From: Zopfochytrium polystomum
Lineage: Eukaryota > Chytridiomycota > Chytridiomycetes > Chytridiales > Chytridiaceae
Reading direction: 5' to 3'
DNA: 64,000 bases
Assembly (NCBI GenBank): GCA_025765615.1
Contig: JAIVFJ010000113.1
Location: 62,001-126,000 of the forward strand
In this document: in pieces, positions 34,801 to 44,656 of the stretch
Numbering within the stretch: position 1 is the first letter of the stretch
Layout of the letters: each line of letters starts with the position of its first letter
The notes under the pieces: model-generated
What the model was told of the DNA's origin: nothing
The model's input: the letters and a program-made list of their open reading frames with translations, nothing else
Databases searched by the model: none
Made by a program: the position numbers and the translations under genes

Positions 34801-35428
34801 TCCTGTCAGCAAGCTCATTAAGAAGTCGTTAAGCCAACCTTCCGACGGCGAGCCTCTTTAGAAATCAACACCTTCAAATCTGATATTTCTTTGCCGAGAT
34901 CCAGGATCGCCGCAACGGCTTGGCCGCCTCCTACATGTGTGACGTACAAGCTTTTGAGCATGAGCAACATAGGGCCAACGAGGGAGATATTGAGAGAGAG
35001 AAGTAGACGATGAGCAATGAGGATGCCTGAAGAAAAAGCAAAAGCGTGGGATCCGTTTTCAAAGTCAAGCGAAGGCGAAACACTCACCCATTCACCAGCG
35101 CAAACACAGAGCTCCGAAGCGCACTCAGTTTTTCCTGTATTCCCTCGGTCATACTTTCGGACGCCGAGAAACCGGTCGCAGCGCCAACGGGACCGTCGGC
35201 CGACCGCGCGTATGCCGCCGCTGGCGGGGGATGTCCAGAGGCCGCGTCCGAGGTGGAAGACCGCGACGAAACAAACGAGGGCTCGTCGAGGGAGAAGGAC
35301 CGATCGCGGGTGGCGGCGGTTGAGGCGGGAAGATCGCTTTCCTTCGCGGGTGAGATGGCGGCCGACGGCATGCATGCTCCGTCGATGGCGGCAGACTGGG
35401 ACGGGTTCACCGCGTCCTCTCCAAGCAT
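31867..35428 (-). CDS. ZW10: ZW10/Dsl1-type tethering and kinetochore protein
   Basis: Subunit of the ER-Golgi Dsl1/NRZ tethering complex, in animals also RZZ. Exon model: 35428-35088, 34950-34839, 34788-34681, 34619-34539, 34464-34197, 34177-33903, 33815-33533, 33486-33000, 32942-32648, 32593-32450, 32397 to about 32150, and 31944-31867; phases agree through the tenth exon, the last junction is uncertain. About 900 aa. Diagnostic C-terminal blocks: VFLNDCNFIVHHLITLGFQ, FADLVPLFRSTGEIWFRGQL, RVWKNILPSPFYLKVMGLLV, and a terminal VPIVQCVPSW. Helical N-terminus with QIEMLSLLEQ; a disordered 90-residue Ala/Ser leader precedes it. A 29-nt poly(A) tract (sense strand) sits 25 nt upstream of the ATG. 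Confidence 0.8.
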
Positions 35429-35450
35429 CGGGTGCTTGCTGCTTAATTCT

Positions 35451-35452
<2 letters not shown>

Positions 35453-35481
<29 letters not shown>
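35453..35481. repeat. Poly(T) run, 29 nt
   Basis: Poly(T) on the plus strand, poly(A) in the leader of the minus-strand ZW10 gene. Confidence 0.9.
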
Positions 35482-36900
35482 GAAATGGGCCATTTTCGAA
35501 CACCGCTGTCTGTCCAAGCAAGTGGAGGCAGCCGTCCTCATCGTACCCCCACCCACCCACCCACCCGCCCAATCCAAATCGCTCGTCCCACGACGCACCG
35601 AGTGTGGTTCAGGGATCGTCGTTACCAGCTTCGCAGGGACAGTGCTGGCGCAATCCGGAACCGGTCGGCCTCGACTAGCAAGCGCCGACAAACCACCCAA
35701 ACACACCATCTGCCGCGCCCGAGCATTCTCGGCGCGCGAGATCGTGATCAGACACATCCATCCCATCGGCAGTAGCTGCTTCGATAACTTGCTGTGTTGG
35801 TATATTCTCTTCCTGCAACCTTTTTCACTGGTATCTTCACAACTACCGGACGGCTTTCAAATCGTCGTTCCCCCCATTCATTGTGCACGGCTTGAGTTCT
35901 TTGGCGGCCGTGTCCTATCAAGAAAGGGAGGTAAGTGCACACTTTGCTCAGCATAAGCACCCGTTCTTTCAATTAGACATTGCCAATACGCATTGCGTCC
36001 TTCTTTTTGGCTAAAAGGGGTTTGAGGGCTTGCGTGATCTTTGCCGCAAAACAGCCATCGGCCAGAGCAGTTTTGTTGCTTGCACTGGACTGGTGTACCC
36101 TTGGACTTTCTTCTGTTGATGGCATTGTGACTCCACAATCAAACCCGCAACCACCCCACTCGGGCAAAAGGACATTTGAACAACGAGAAAATGAACCACC
36201 CATTCCCTCATTTGTAAGCCTCGCCAAATAGAGCAAGAGTCTGCAAGCGGCGGGAGCTCGTGGCGCTACATTTTGAAGCTTTGGGTGGTGATGGACGAGA
36301 CGCTAAGCAAAGGCACAAATGGTTGCGCCACTATCAGTAGAAACTTCAAACTTTGCACCCTGAGCAGCAGCTCATTTTCTCATCGGTTTGCTCTCCTTTT
36401 GGCCCTCTGCAGGAATACTCGCGGGAGAGAGTGAGAGAGAAAGAGAGATAGATAAGAGATTGTGGCGCGACTGCCACCGACCGATGGCACGGCCAAAGGC
36501 CTCGACAGTGGTTAGAAATGTCGCGTTGATGATGATAGCATTGGTGGCGGACTGCACATTTCGTAAGGCGAGACAGCAACTTCTGCCTATTCCTCTGGCA
36601 GAAGATCCCAGAGTTCACTGAAGAAACTAAAAAGGGCAGGTTCAAGCATTCCAAAAGCATCACCTGCCTTGCTCAACTCTTCGTCCGTTCGCGACCATCC
36701 CTATTTTGTTTTGGTGCACGTTCCGCTGGCAATTACAGTTTCCTTCCCATTCCATACGTACAAAAAAAAAAAAACACCAAAATCGTAGCTTCATCGCGCT
36801 TCCAACGAAACAAAAAAAAAAAAAAAAAAAAAAAAAATGAGGAGAGGAAAAGGAAAAGGAAATAAAAGAGGAGACAAAGCCGGGGGTGGTGGGAGACTTT
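35482..36900. other. Region without a recognised gene
   Basis: Open frames of 60-160 codons exist on both strands (for example 35480-35956 plus) but none shows a family signature or spliceable continuation that I trust. A poly(A) run of about 23 nt ends at 36837, and a short GA tract lies at 36421-36448. A small intron-split gene cannot be excluded. Confidence 0.4.
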
Positions 36901-36901
36901 T

Positions 36902-39238
36902 CTACCTCGCTCTGACCCGCTCGGGCCTGGACCCTATACCACCGCTCTTCCCCGCCGCCGCCGACGCCGCCAGCCTCGCCGGAACGCGGGCCGGACCGCT
37001 CACTTTCCTTGTCTCTACGCGCTTCTTTGCGGGAGGAGGCGGCGCCACCACGACCGGTACGACCGGCTCTTCAAGGTACACGAACCGGGTCACCGTCGTG
37101 AAAATCCGCTCGTCCGGCGCAAGCTGCACCGGAGGGCTCATATCGTAGATTCGCGGTGGACGAAGGCACGGCCGCCGTTTGCCCAGCGGTTGTGGTTGCG
37201 GGGCTGCCACTATGTCGTTCTCGGCCCATCGTACTTTCCGCACCGACGGCTCCGATTCATCAGGTGGTGACGTTGCAACGGATTCGGAGGTAGCCTGTGC
37301 GGGTGTTTGAGTGGAACCGGGGAGAGATCGAGACTTCATTGTTTCTTTCAATATTGTGCTTGGGCTTGGGGGTCTAGTAAAAGAGGGTCAGTGTTGAGCG
37401 AAGACAGTGTAATCCGTCTTTCTTGCCTCAGCATTTCAGTTTTCACGACCTGAATACAGAGAGATACGGTGCTGTAGCCGTTGTTTAAGGCAGTATTTCT
37501 GTGAGTCATACGTTCCAGCATTGCAGGTGTCAGGTTGTTGAGTTCAGTCTTCGGGCTCATGGAAGCGGCTGGTTTCAGGGACCGTCGTGGCCTGCGCGAG
37601 GAGTGTTCAGCTTGGCGTGGGATCTTCTGACGTGGCTCGTCGTTCTCGGAGGCGGCATTTTTTCACGGCTTCCAGCAATTTTTCCGTGACGGACATTTTG
37701 GCACGCACCTGCGAAAGTTGCAGCTGTAGCTGTGATGCGCGCTGGTTTAAGGTTAACAGGGAAGTAAAACCCTAAACAGTACGAACTTTCGCTTTTGAGG
37801 TGTCTATGTTGGGCATTTCCGCAGAGGAGGCCATTCCACCTGCGCAAGGCTCCAACGAAGACTTTGGACCGAGCGAACCGTTGCCTTTCAAACAGTCCGA
37901 GGAACTGGGGAACTGACATCGTTCAAGCTTCGCTTGTGGAATGGAATCTTGTGAAAGCTCAACACCATGGTTTCCAGTCGTTTCGTGGCTTGATCGGCTT
38001 GGGCTTGGTGCCTCATCCGCGACCTGTTTAAAATGCTCTGGAGCTTCGTCTCGGTCGTCCGGTTGGTCATTTTCTGCGTTTCTGCCTTCGAGAAGCTCTT
38101 TTTGCTCTTCATCGTCCGAATCCGATTCTTCAGAGCTGTCTGAAACATCGTCGTCTTGGGAATCTATGGTGACCAGTTCATTAAAATGAAAGAGTATAAA
38201 CCCTACTATTAACCACCTTTCACATTCTGCCTCAGGGCCAATTGAATCATGCTGGCACGCCTAACTCGGTCTGCGGGGGCAACCAGTACGGCCTTCATCA
38301 AGCGCCTGAAAACCTTTCATCAGACGTCATAAACCTAGATGTGTTTTTAATTTACCGATTGGTTCTCCATTTGTAGTACTTGTACGCGATTAGGATTCGT
38401 CGAGCTGCCTCCTCACGAGCTCTCTCTTCAGACGCTTGGCGGGCAATTTCATTAAGGTCGAGTCGCCTGCGCAAAACGCTTAGTGCGATTCGAAGACCTG
38501 CCTACCAACCTCACCTCTTTGAGGCGGCCAAAAGTTGGAGGTATTTTTTCCGTTCCGCCAGCATGACTACCACGGATCGCCTAAAACGGCCCCCTGCGCA
38601 CGAAGGGCTTCGTCATCGTGCTCGCGCCCGTCCGCCTCCACAGGTCTCGTCAACACTTCCGCCGAGATCAGACAGTCATTCGCTTCGTCCACCCCCGCCT
38701 CTGCCGCGGCCGCCAAGAGTAAGGGCTCGCGCGGATCCACCGCAGCAGCTCGTAGCGGACCCTCGTCGTTGTCGTCCACTAGCCGCGCGGCGGCATCGCT
38801 CTCGGCATCAGAGACCGGCTCGCCAGCAGACTCGGCGGGGCCGTCATCCTCCGCCTCAGACCCCTCGATACCCGCAGACCCGCTCCCGCCGGGGGTTTCA
38901 GCGTCCTCGCCGCCGTCCTGTCCGGCGCCGTCCTCGCGCTCCTCTGCCCCCGAATCCGGGCATGAGCTGCCTCCATCGTCCACATCGACCTCGACCTCGA
39001 ACTCGACCTCTGCGCCGGAGGCGGTGGCGGAGGTGAAGTCGTCGGTGGCGTTGGTGGAACCGGCGGCTGGAGGTCCGGTCTCCCGGACCTGCTCGTCCTG
39101 GTCGAGATCGTCGGACGCGGCCGTTGTCCCCGGGGGTCGCCACACCAGCGTTTTCCTGCGGTCGGGCTCTCGGCGGCGCGCCGACCGGTTGCGAGGGCCC
39201 CACTCGATGCGAAGGCCGTCACAGTCGATGGAGTGCAT
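36902..39238 (-). CDS. Acidic multi-exon protein with IQ-like helix and KVRW motif, unrecognised
   Basis: Minus-strand coding pieces that join by plausible introns: 39238 to about 38567 (starts MHSIDCDGLRIEWGP, then a long Asp/Glu/Ser-rich stretch), about 38520-38380 (LNEIARQASEERAREEAARR then ILIAYKYYKWRTNR, an IQ-like amphipathic helix), about 38325-38220 (RLMKAVLVAPADRVRRASMI), about 38170-37770 (DSSEESDSDDEEQKELLEG and a Ser/Pro-rich region), about 37735-37640 (MSVTEKLLEAVKKCRLRERR), about 37570-37440 (LNNLTPAMLERMTHRN), and 37375-36902 (contains SVRKVRWAEND and a Pro/Ala-rich end). KVRW resembles the PP1-docking RVxF/W motif and the helix resembles a calmodulin-binding IQ; both are inferences. 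No orthologue recognised; exon joins approximate. Confidence 0.55.
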
Positions 39239-39249
39239 GAAACCTAAGG

Positions 39250-40198
39250 GGAGGGCAGGGCGGCGTCAGATCTAGGTGGGGCGTCGGTGCTTGAAGCTCT
39301 TTTCGCTTCGTTGTTCTGTCTTTTCTTTCTTTTTTTTTCTATTGTGTACATTATTGTTCGGAGTTTGAATTCTGTTATCTCCAAAATCGAACAGCCATTG
39401 GAAGCCGACAAAACTTGTGTGAAGATTTAACTTCCCCCGTGCACTTCTACTCCCAGCTGTGAGCGCCGCTGCTGTTGCCCGCAATAGCCTCAAAGTCCTC
39501 AGCCTGCCCAGTCTTCTACTTACTATTAAGCAGGGAGAGGGAGCTGACGCGCGCTGACCTTCCCGCGTGGGAGTTGGGCGGTTAAGGGAAAGCCCCTCTT
39601 TCCCCCACATCTTCCTCGGATTCTTGTGTCACTTGCGGCTGCGTGGGTGTGCGCCATGCGGCGCTCACAGGGCGCACTCGCACCCTCTTTTCGGCGCGCG
39701 GCAATCTGGACCTATATGTCGAGAGCTGCAGGGCTTTGGAGTTAGAGCTTGACAAGCCTCAGCATACTCGAGGGACAAAACTGTCTAATTCTGTAAAGCA
39801 TTATTTCGACGTTGACGACCTGGAAGCGATCATCTCACCTACATTGAAGAAATTGTGAGATAACAATATTGTTTCAGCGCAACCTTCAATCTCATATTTA
39901 TGGAAAAAAGTTTCTTTCGTCCAAATTGGAGCTGAAGAGATTGTTATTCCCTGGTGGCTCTTCTCATTCAGTCAGAGAAGGTGCAGGCCACCATTCAAAG
40001 TGCAGCGTACCAGTCTGCCAGGGGCATGATTCATCCTTCTGACTCTCCTGTCAAATCAAGAGGTGCTGCTGCTGGACAAACAAAACACTCTATGGTCAGA
40101 GACTCACAGGTGACAATGAAGGTGTGATTAAAAAAGAAAACAAATTCTTACTCCATCCTGATAAACTAAAATCTTTTCTTTCGCTGTTCTTGGCAGAC
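39250..40198. other. Region without a recognised gene
   Basis: Promoter side of the acidic-protein gene followed by AT-richer DNA leading into the solo LTR. A 71-codon plus-strand frame at 39643-39858 (ARGNLDLYVESCRALELELD) has coding-like composition but no known motif; it could be a repeat fragment. Confidence 0.4.
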
Positions 40199-40506
40199 TG
40201 TCAGGAACAGGGCAGGACAGGACAAGGCAGACAAGGAACTGAGAGGAGTGATGATTGTATTGGAAACAATAATTCACTTGAGGGATGGGACAGGTCCCCC
40301 ATCCCCCTTTTATACCTTTTGAGAGTGTTCCTTGTCAAGACTCCAAGAAAGTTCCAGAAAGAGCAATTAGTAATACAATGATACCAATGATACCAATGAC
40401 AACAAGACAAGTCAGGAAAGCAAAGAAGGTTCCAGAAGGTTCCAGAAGGTTCCATGAAGGAATGTTCTAGAAGGTTCCAGAGGTTTCCAGAGGGTGATTC
40501 ATAACA
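40199..40506 (-). mobile_element. Solo LTR, copy 1 (308 bp), with 5-bp target-site duplication
   Basis: Begins TGTCAGG and ends ATAACA on the plus strand (TGT...ACA ends) and is flanked by CAGAC on both sides (40194-40198 and 40507-40511), a perfect 5-bp target-site duplication. A near-identical copy at 42800-43097 has a different duplication (CATAC), proving element ends. Orientation is set by a TATAAAAG box that reads on the minus strand (40314-40307) with heat-shock elements upstream of it. No internal region: it arose by LTR-LTR recombination. The length difference from copy 2 is one 10-bp heat-shock repeat unit. Confidence 0.93.
40425..40480 (-). promoter_or_regulatory. Heat-shock element array in LTR copy 1
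   Basis: Alternating GAA and TTC triplets at strict 5-bp phase: GAA at 40425, 40435, 40445, 40470; TTC at 40430, 40440, 40450, 40465, 40475, plus an off-phase GAA at 40456. This is the canonical nGAAn/nTTCn HSF-binding array. A second block (GAAAGTTCCAGAA, about 40347-40359) lies between it and the TATAAAAG box at 40307-40314. Confidence 0.8.
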
Positions 40507-40511
40507 CAGAC

Positions 40512-42370
40512 TGAGTCTTTTCCTTTGTGGCACAAGTCAATGTTATTAAGTTTGAGAGGGCTTGTAAAATCCATCCAACACTGTTGTTGACTCCAAGCTG
40601 TTGGCTGTTGGTTTGGACAAGATCCCTCCATCTGAACTGCATTCTATCCAAACTGCAACTCGGGCGCAATGTGCCCGTTCGAAGCAACCTGAAGGCCAAG
40701 CTCCAGAGTCTGGGCGATAACTCAAATCTTGAAGTGGAGCTTGTTGTTCCAATATGCCAGAAGTCTTTGAAAAATGAGCTTGCCACTGTTCAGACTGCTC
40801 AGGAAGCCACAGAGTCGACTGAGAGCAGGCAGCAGCAGCTAAAGCATCTGATCAAGGCACCTCTGCTTATCTCAAAGGACTTTAGTGTAAAGATTTTGAG
40901 CATTCAAAGCAAGCCACTCCCCAAGGTGTCGATGCCTTTTTTCAAGAGCTGTTCATGCATGGCCATGCAAGCTCTTCTTGGAAGAAATAAGATGCGTAGT
41001 ATCTTTCTTGTCAAGGCTGAAACTGTGATGAGCAGCAGCTGTGGTACCAAACAGACTGTGATGTCAAGAGGTTTTTTGAGGTTGAGCAAGCAAACACAAG
41101 AGGCTGTGACATTGCAGACGACAAAGATCTTCCAACTTCAGCTGACATGTGCTGGCCTAAAGGGCGAAGAGGAGTGGTGGAATTTGAACACAAAGTCTGG
41201 AAGGGCAAATCAAGGGCGATGTGGCCTGTGGATGCTTCTCTGCGTTGAATCGAGGCCAGTGCTTCAAGCCTGTATGAGCTCATTCCATTACTTTTTCTAT
41301 TCCTTGTGCTGCTGAAGATGCTTTGACTTTGCAGTTGTTAGGCAGAACTGACTGGTTAGCAGCAGGAGGCACAAGACGGACCCAAACCTATTGTGGCTGT
41401 CAGTTGTTGTTCTCACGGTGCCCATGGGTGCAAGCCACTGCTAATGCAGACCAATCAACAGTGCAAATACTCTGAGTATTAAGTGGAATGAAACATGGTG
41501 TAAACAGTTTTCCTCCTCTGCTCAAGCAGATGATATGGGAGAAGTTTATACCCTGTGCCAGTCATGCTTGCCTAGCAACAATTATAGCATGCATGTCATC
41601 ATTTTGTATCAATTATTCATAACAGAGTTTTTTTCTCTTTCTCTCCAAGTTGGGGAGAAGGACTACCCACAAACACACATCTCCACTTCATTCACTCCTT
41701 CCACTCACTCACTCAGAGTAGACTGTTTACACCATGGGTGCAACTGAGGGGCCAAGTCAACAGCAATTTGACAATGTCCGGAGGAATTGAGCCCTGTTTC
41801 CTTCTCCTTCTCAATTGGCAGAAGGGACGAGACTGGACCTGGAAAAAGGTCCCAATTGGTCTCAGAGAATTGCTCAAGGCCTTGATCTTCCCAGCATTTA
41901 TGCTTACATGATGTAGAGTGATTGCACAGCAACAACAGACTCTGATAAATGCAAATGTCAGTTTGTTAAATCTGTTGGAAGCAAAGATTGGATTTTCAGC
42001 AAACTTTCAATCTGCCGCTGCAAAGCCAAGGACGACCTTAGAGTGGAGGTTACTAAGTTCTGGAGGAAATCAAGGCAAAGTTCTGGTAGGTGCTGGAGTG
42101 TTTCAACATATAAAAATTTTCACATTTTCTGTTGATTAGCAAGACTTTGCACAGACAGTCGGGGCCTTGGGTGAAGTGATCCCAAAAGAAGAACCAAGCT
42201 GGGTGGAATGTGGTGTCGCTCAATCTGACACAGTCCACTGCTGGGTGCAACAGGGAGAACTCTATTTTCTGTGTGGAACGGTGTTACTTCTAAAATCGAC
42301 CACCTAACTAGTTGTAACTTTTCTTCCAAAAGCCAAATTACAACCGAAGTTGAACAAGCAGTTGTAGCTT
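40512..42370. other. Unrecognised repeat-like region between the two solo LTRs
   Basis: A 262-codon plus-strand frame (40527-41315) has Gln/Leu/Ser-rich, non-random composition (ELATVQTAQEATESTESRQQ) but no signature I know. It may be 5' sequence (gag/integrase side) of the copia element whose RT follows, or another repeat. 41316-42370 holds only broken frames. Confidence 0.35.
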
Positions 42371-42799
42371 TTGTGCAAAACAAGAGGATCTCTAGAGGTT
42401 CAATTTCGCATCATGTGTCAAATCTTCAAAGCCTACTTGGCTGATCTGGATAAATCAGAAACTCCAGTTACACCATATCTGTCAGAGAAGTTGCATGCAA
42501 GGGAGTTACCATCATTTCCACAAAGCTGTAAACAAGCTATGGAATCCAAGTTCGCTAAGTATTGGCTAGCTGCCATGTGTGCCGAAAAGAAAGCGCTCAT
42601 TGTTAATGGCACATGGATTTTAGCTAAAACTCCTGAAGGACGTAAACTACTAGCCACCCACTGGGTCTTTGCTTCCAATCAAGACAATAATGACTATCTA
42701 TAACGTTTCGAAGCTAGATTAGTTGCAAAAGGTTATACACACGTAGCTGGTGTTGACTACAAACAACCTTTGCTCCAGTGGTACGTACCAGCACCATAC

Positions 42800-43097
42800 T
42801 GTCAGGAACAGGGCAGGACAGGACAAGGCAGACAAGGAACTGAGAGGAGTGATGATTGTATTGGAAACAATAATTCACTTGAGGGATGGGACAGGTCCCC
42901 CATCCCCCTTTTATACCTTTTGAGAGTCTTCCTTGTCAAGACTCAAAGAAAGTTCCAGAAAGAGCAATTAGTAATACAATGATACCAATGATACCAATGA
43001 CAACAAGACAAGTCAGGAAAGCAAAGAAGGTTCCAGAAGGTTCCATGAAGGAATGTTCTAGAAGGTTCCAGAGGTTTCCAGAGGGTGATTCATAACA
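42800..43097 (-). mobile_element. Solo LTR, copy 2 (298 bp), inserted in copia RT
   Basis: Same LTR as at 40199-40506, with a few substitutions and one fewer 10-bp repeat. Flanked by CATAC on both sides (42795-42799 and 43098-43102). TATAAAAG on the minus strand at 42915-42908. Confidence 0.95.
43026..43070 (-). promoter_or_regulatory. Heat-shock element array in LTR copy 2
   Basis: GAA at 43026 and 43036, TTC at 43031 and 43041, then an off-phase GAA and TTC/GAA/TTC near 43056-43068, one 10-bp unit shorter than copy 1. The second block GAAAGTTCCAGAA is at about 42949-42961. Confidence 0.8.
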
Positions 43098-43664
43098 CAT
43101 ACAGACAATCCTTGCAATAGTCCAAGGTCTTGGATTCAAGCTGGGTCAATTTGATGTAGACACTACATTTTTAAATGCAGAACTTGATGAAGAGATAGAT
43201 ATGAAATAGCCTAAAGGGTTTGAAAATCAAGAGCTGAGTTTAAAATATTACTCCGCAGCTCAAGACTTCTAAGAAACTTAAGAGGGACATATGACTATGG
43301 ACTTTTCTATCGAGGTCTTCTGCAGATAAAGATGCTGAACCGTTGCTTTTGTCAAATGCACCAATTAAACAGTTTGAGGATGCCTTGAATATACAAGGAC
43401 CTGAGGGATACGCAGATGCAAGTTACACTGAAGAAGAAAACCATACTTCTCGCTCTGGCTATGTTTTTTCATGTTAAGCAGCGCAGCCATTACATGGTAC
43501 AGTAGCAAGCAGATTACGGTAACTTTATCCTTGACCTGAATACCATTCACTTGCAGAGGCTTTCAAAGAAGCGATCGCTTCAGAACCTATTTACTGAAAT
43601 GGGCTAAGCTTGTGTAGCAGGTAACCCACCTGTATTTAATATTTTGTGGATGAAAATTAAAAAC

Positions 43665-44217
43665 AAAAAAAAAAAAAATTCTTGTTTCCACGTGCTAGGG
43701 GGTACCCCTTCCTTTTCTTTGGGATTTCTGCGGGACAGGCACTGGCCTTGTGTTTGAGGTCCAAGTCCTGTGAGCCCACAGGGTCGTCTGCCAGTGCCTT
43801 CAATGAAATCAAATCACCTCTGCTAATGCTGTGGACCGTGTGGACGAGTCTCTGGGTCTGGAGGTGGCCGTTGATGTCGCCGAACAACATTCTGACGGTA
43901 TATGAAATATAACCGCATAAATGCAAATGTGTGGATTGGATGGATGGATAATGGATGGAGCGGATTGTGCGTCTGTTTTTTTGTTCTTGTTGTCGCACCC
44001 ATTATCTGTTTTCATTACATCACATCTGCGAATTGCATGTGCGCCACAGTAAGTGTGAAACATACATTTTTGCAAAAAACAATTTATTATATGCATTGAA
44101 TTAAACAAACAAAACAAAACAAAACAAAACAAAATGAAAAAAAAATCGCTGGCCGAATTTGGCCTCTTTCCGAGTCCTGTCTCTTGGCGCTGCCCTGAAC
44201 TCCCTCATTATTATTTT

Positions 44218-44281
<64 letters not shown>

Positions 44282-44510
44282 ACACACACATACAGACATC
44301 AAGAATAAACAAAAAAAAAAAAAATCCAACCACGGCCATATCTAGATATGACAGTGTGTCTGTGTCTGTGTCGCTCGACCCTCCTCCGTAAACAAACAAA
44401 GAGACTATGGGGTGCCCGAGCGATAATCGCCAACGGTGAGACTGAGAGAGCGAGAGACAGACCAGTGAGATAGACAGAGACAGAGAGAGAGAGACAGAGA
44501 GAGTCATATG
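43665..44510. repeat. Low-complexity intergenic block: poly(A), (AAAAC)n, (CA)n, GA repeats
   Basis: Poly(A) at about 43666-43678, (AAAAC)n at about 44105-44133, (CA)n at 44220-44290, poly(A) at about 44311-44324 and purine-rich GACAGAGA repeats at about 44440-44500. No gene seen between 43640 and 44650. Confidence 0.75.
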
Positions 44511-44656
44511 AGCTTCAGCTCGTTGTGCTGGTCATTCCCGTTGAGGCTTTTTATAAGAAGAACAAGCGAGAGAGAGCGCAAACAGAAATATCAAAAAAAA
44601 AAAAAAAGAAAAGAAAAAGCAAGAGCCAAGAAGAAGCAATAGAGTCCCCCGTGATA

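Larger units (their letters stand above)
42371..43620 (+). pseudogene. Ty1/copia RT-RNase H remnant, interrupted by solo LTR copy 2
   Basis: Plus-strand pieces in copia order: AMESKFAKYWLAAMCAEKKA then NGTWILAKTPEGRK and HWVFASN (42535-42700), a stop at 42704, RFEARLVAKGYTHVAGVDYK (to about 42765), a one-base slip, FAPVVRTSTI up to the LTR insertion, then after the LTR TILAIVQGLGF and QFDVDTTFLNAELDEEIDM (43104-43205). Most of RT is then deleted; GTYDYGLFYRG (about 43288), GYADASY...SRSGYVFS (about 43408-43470), ITWYSSKQ and EYHSLAEAFKEAI (about 43540-43580) are RNase H. Frame on both sides of the LTR agrees once one target-site copy is removed, so the LTR landed inside this gene. Confidence 0.88.

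Noticed and set aside
40199..43097. The two LTRs as the paired LTRs of one element
   Set aside because: Each has its own different 5-bp target duplication, and the DNA between them contains a plus-strand RT that the second LTR interrupts.
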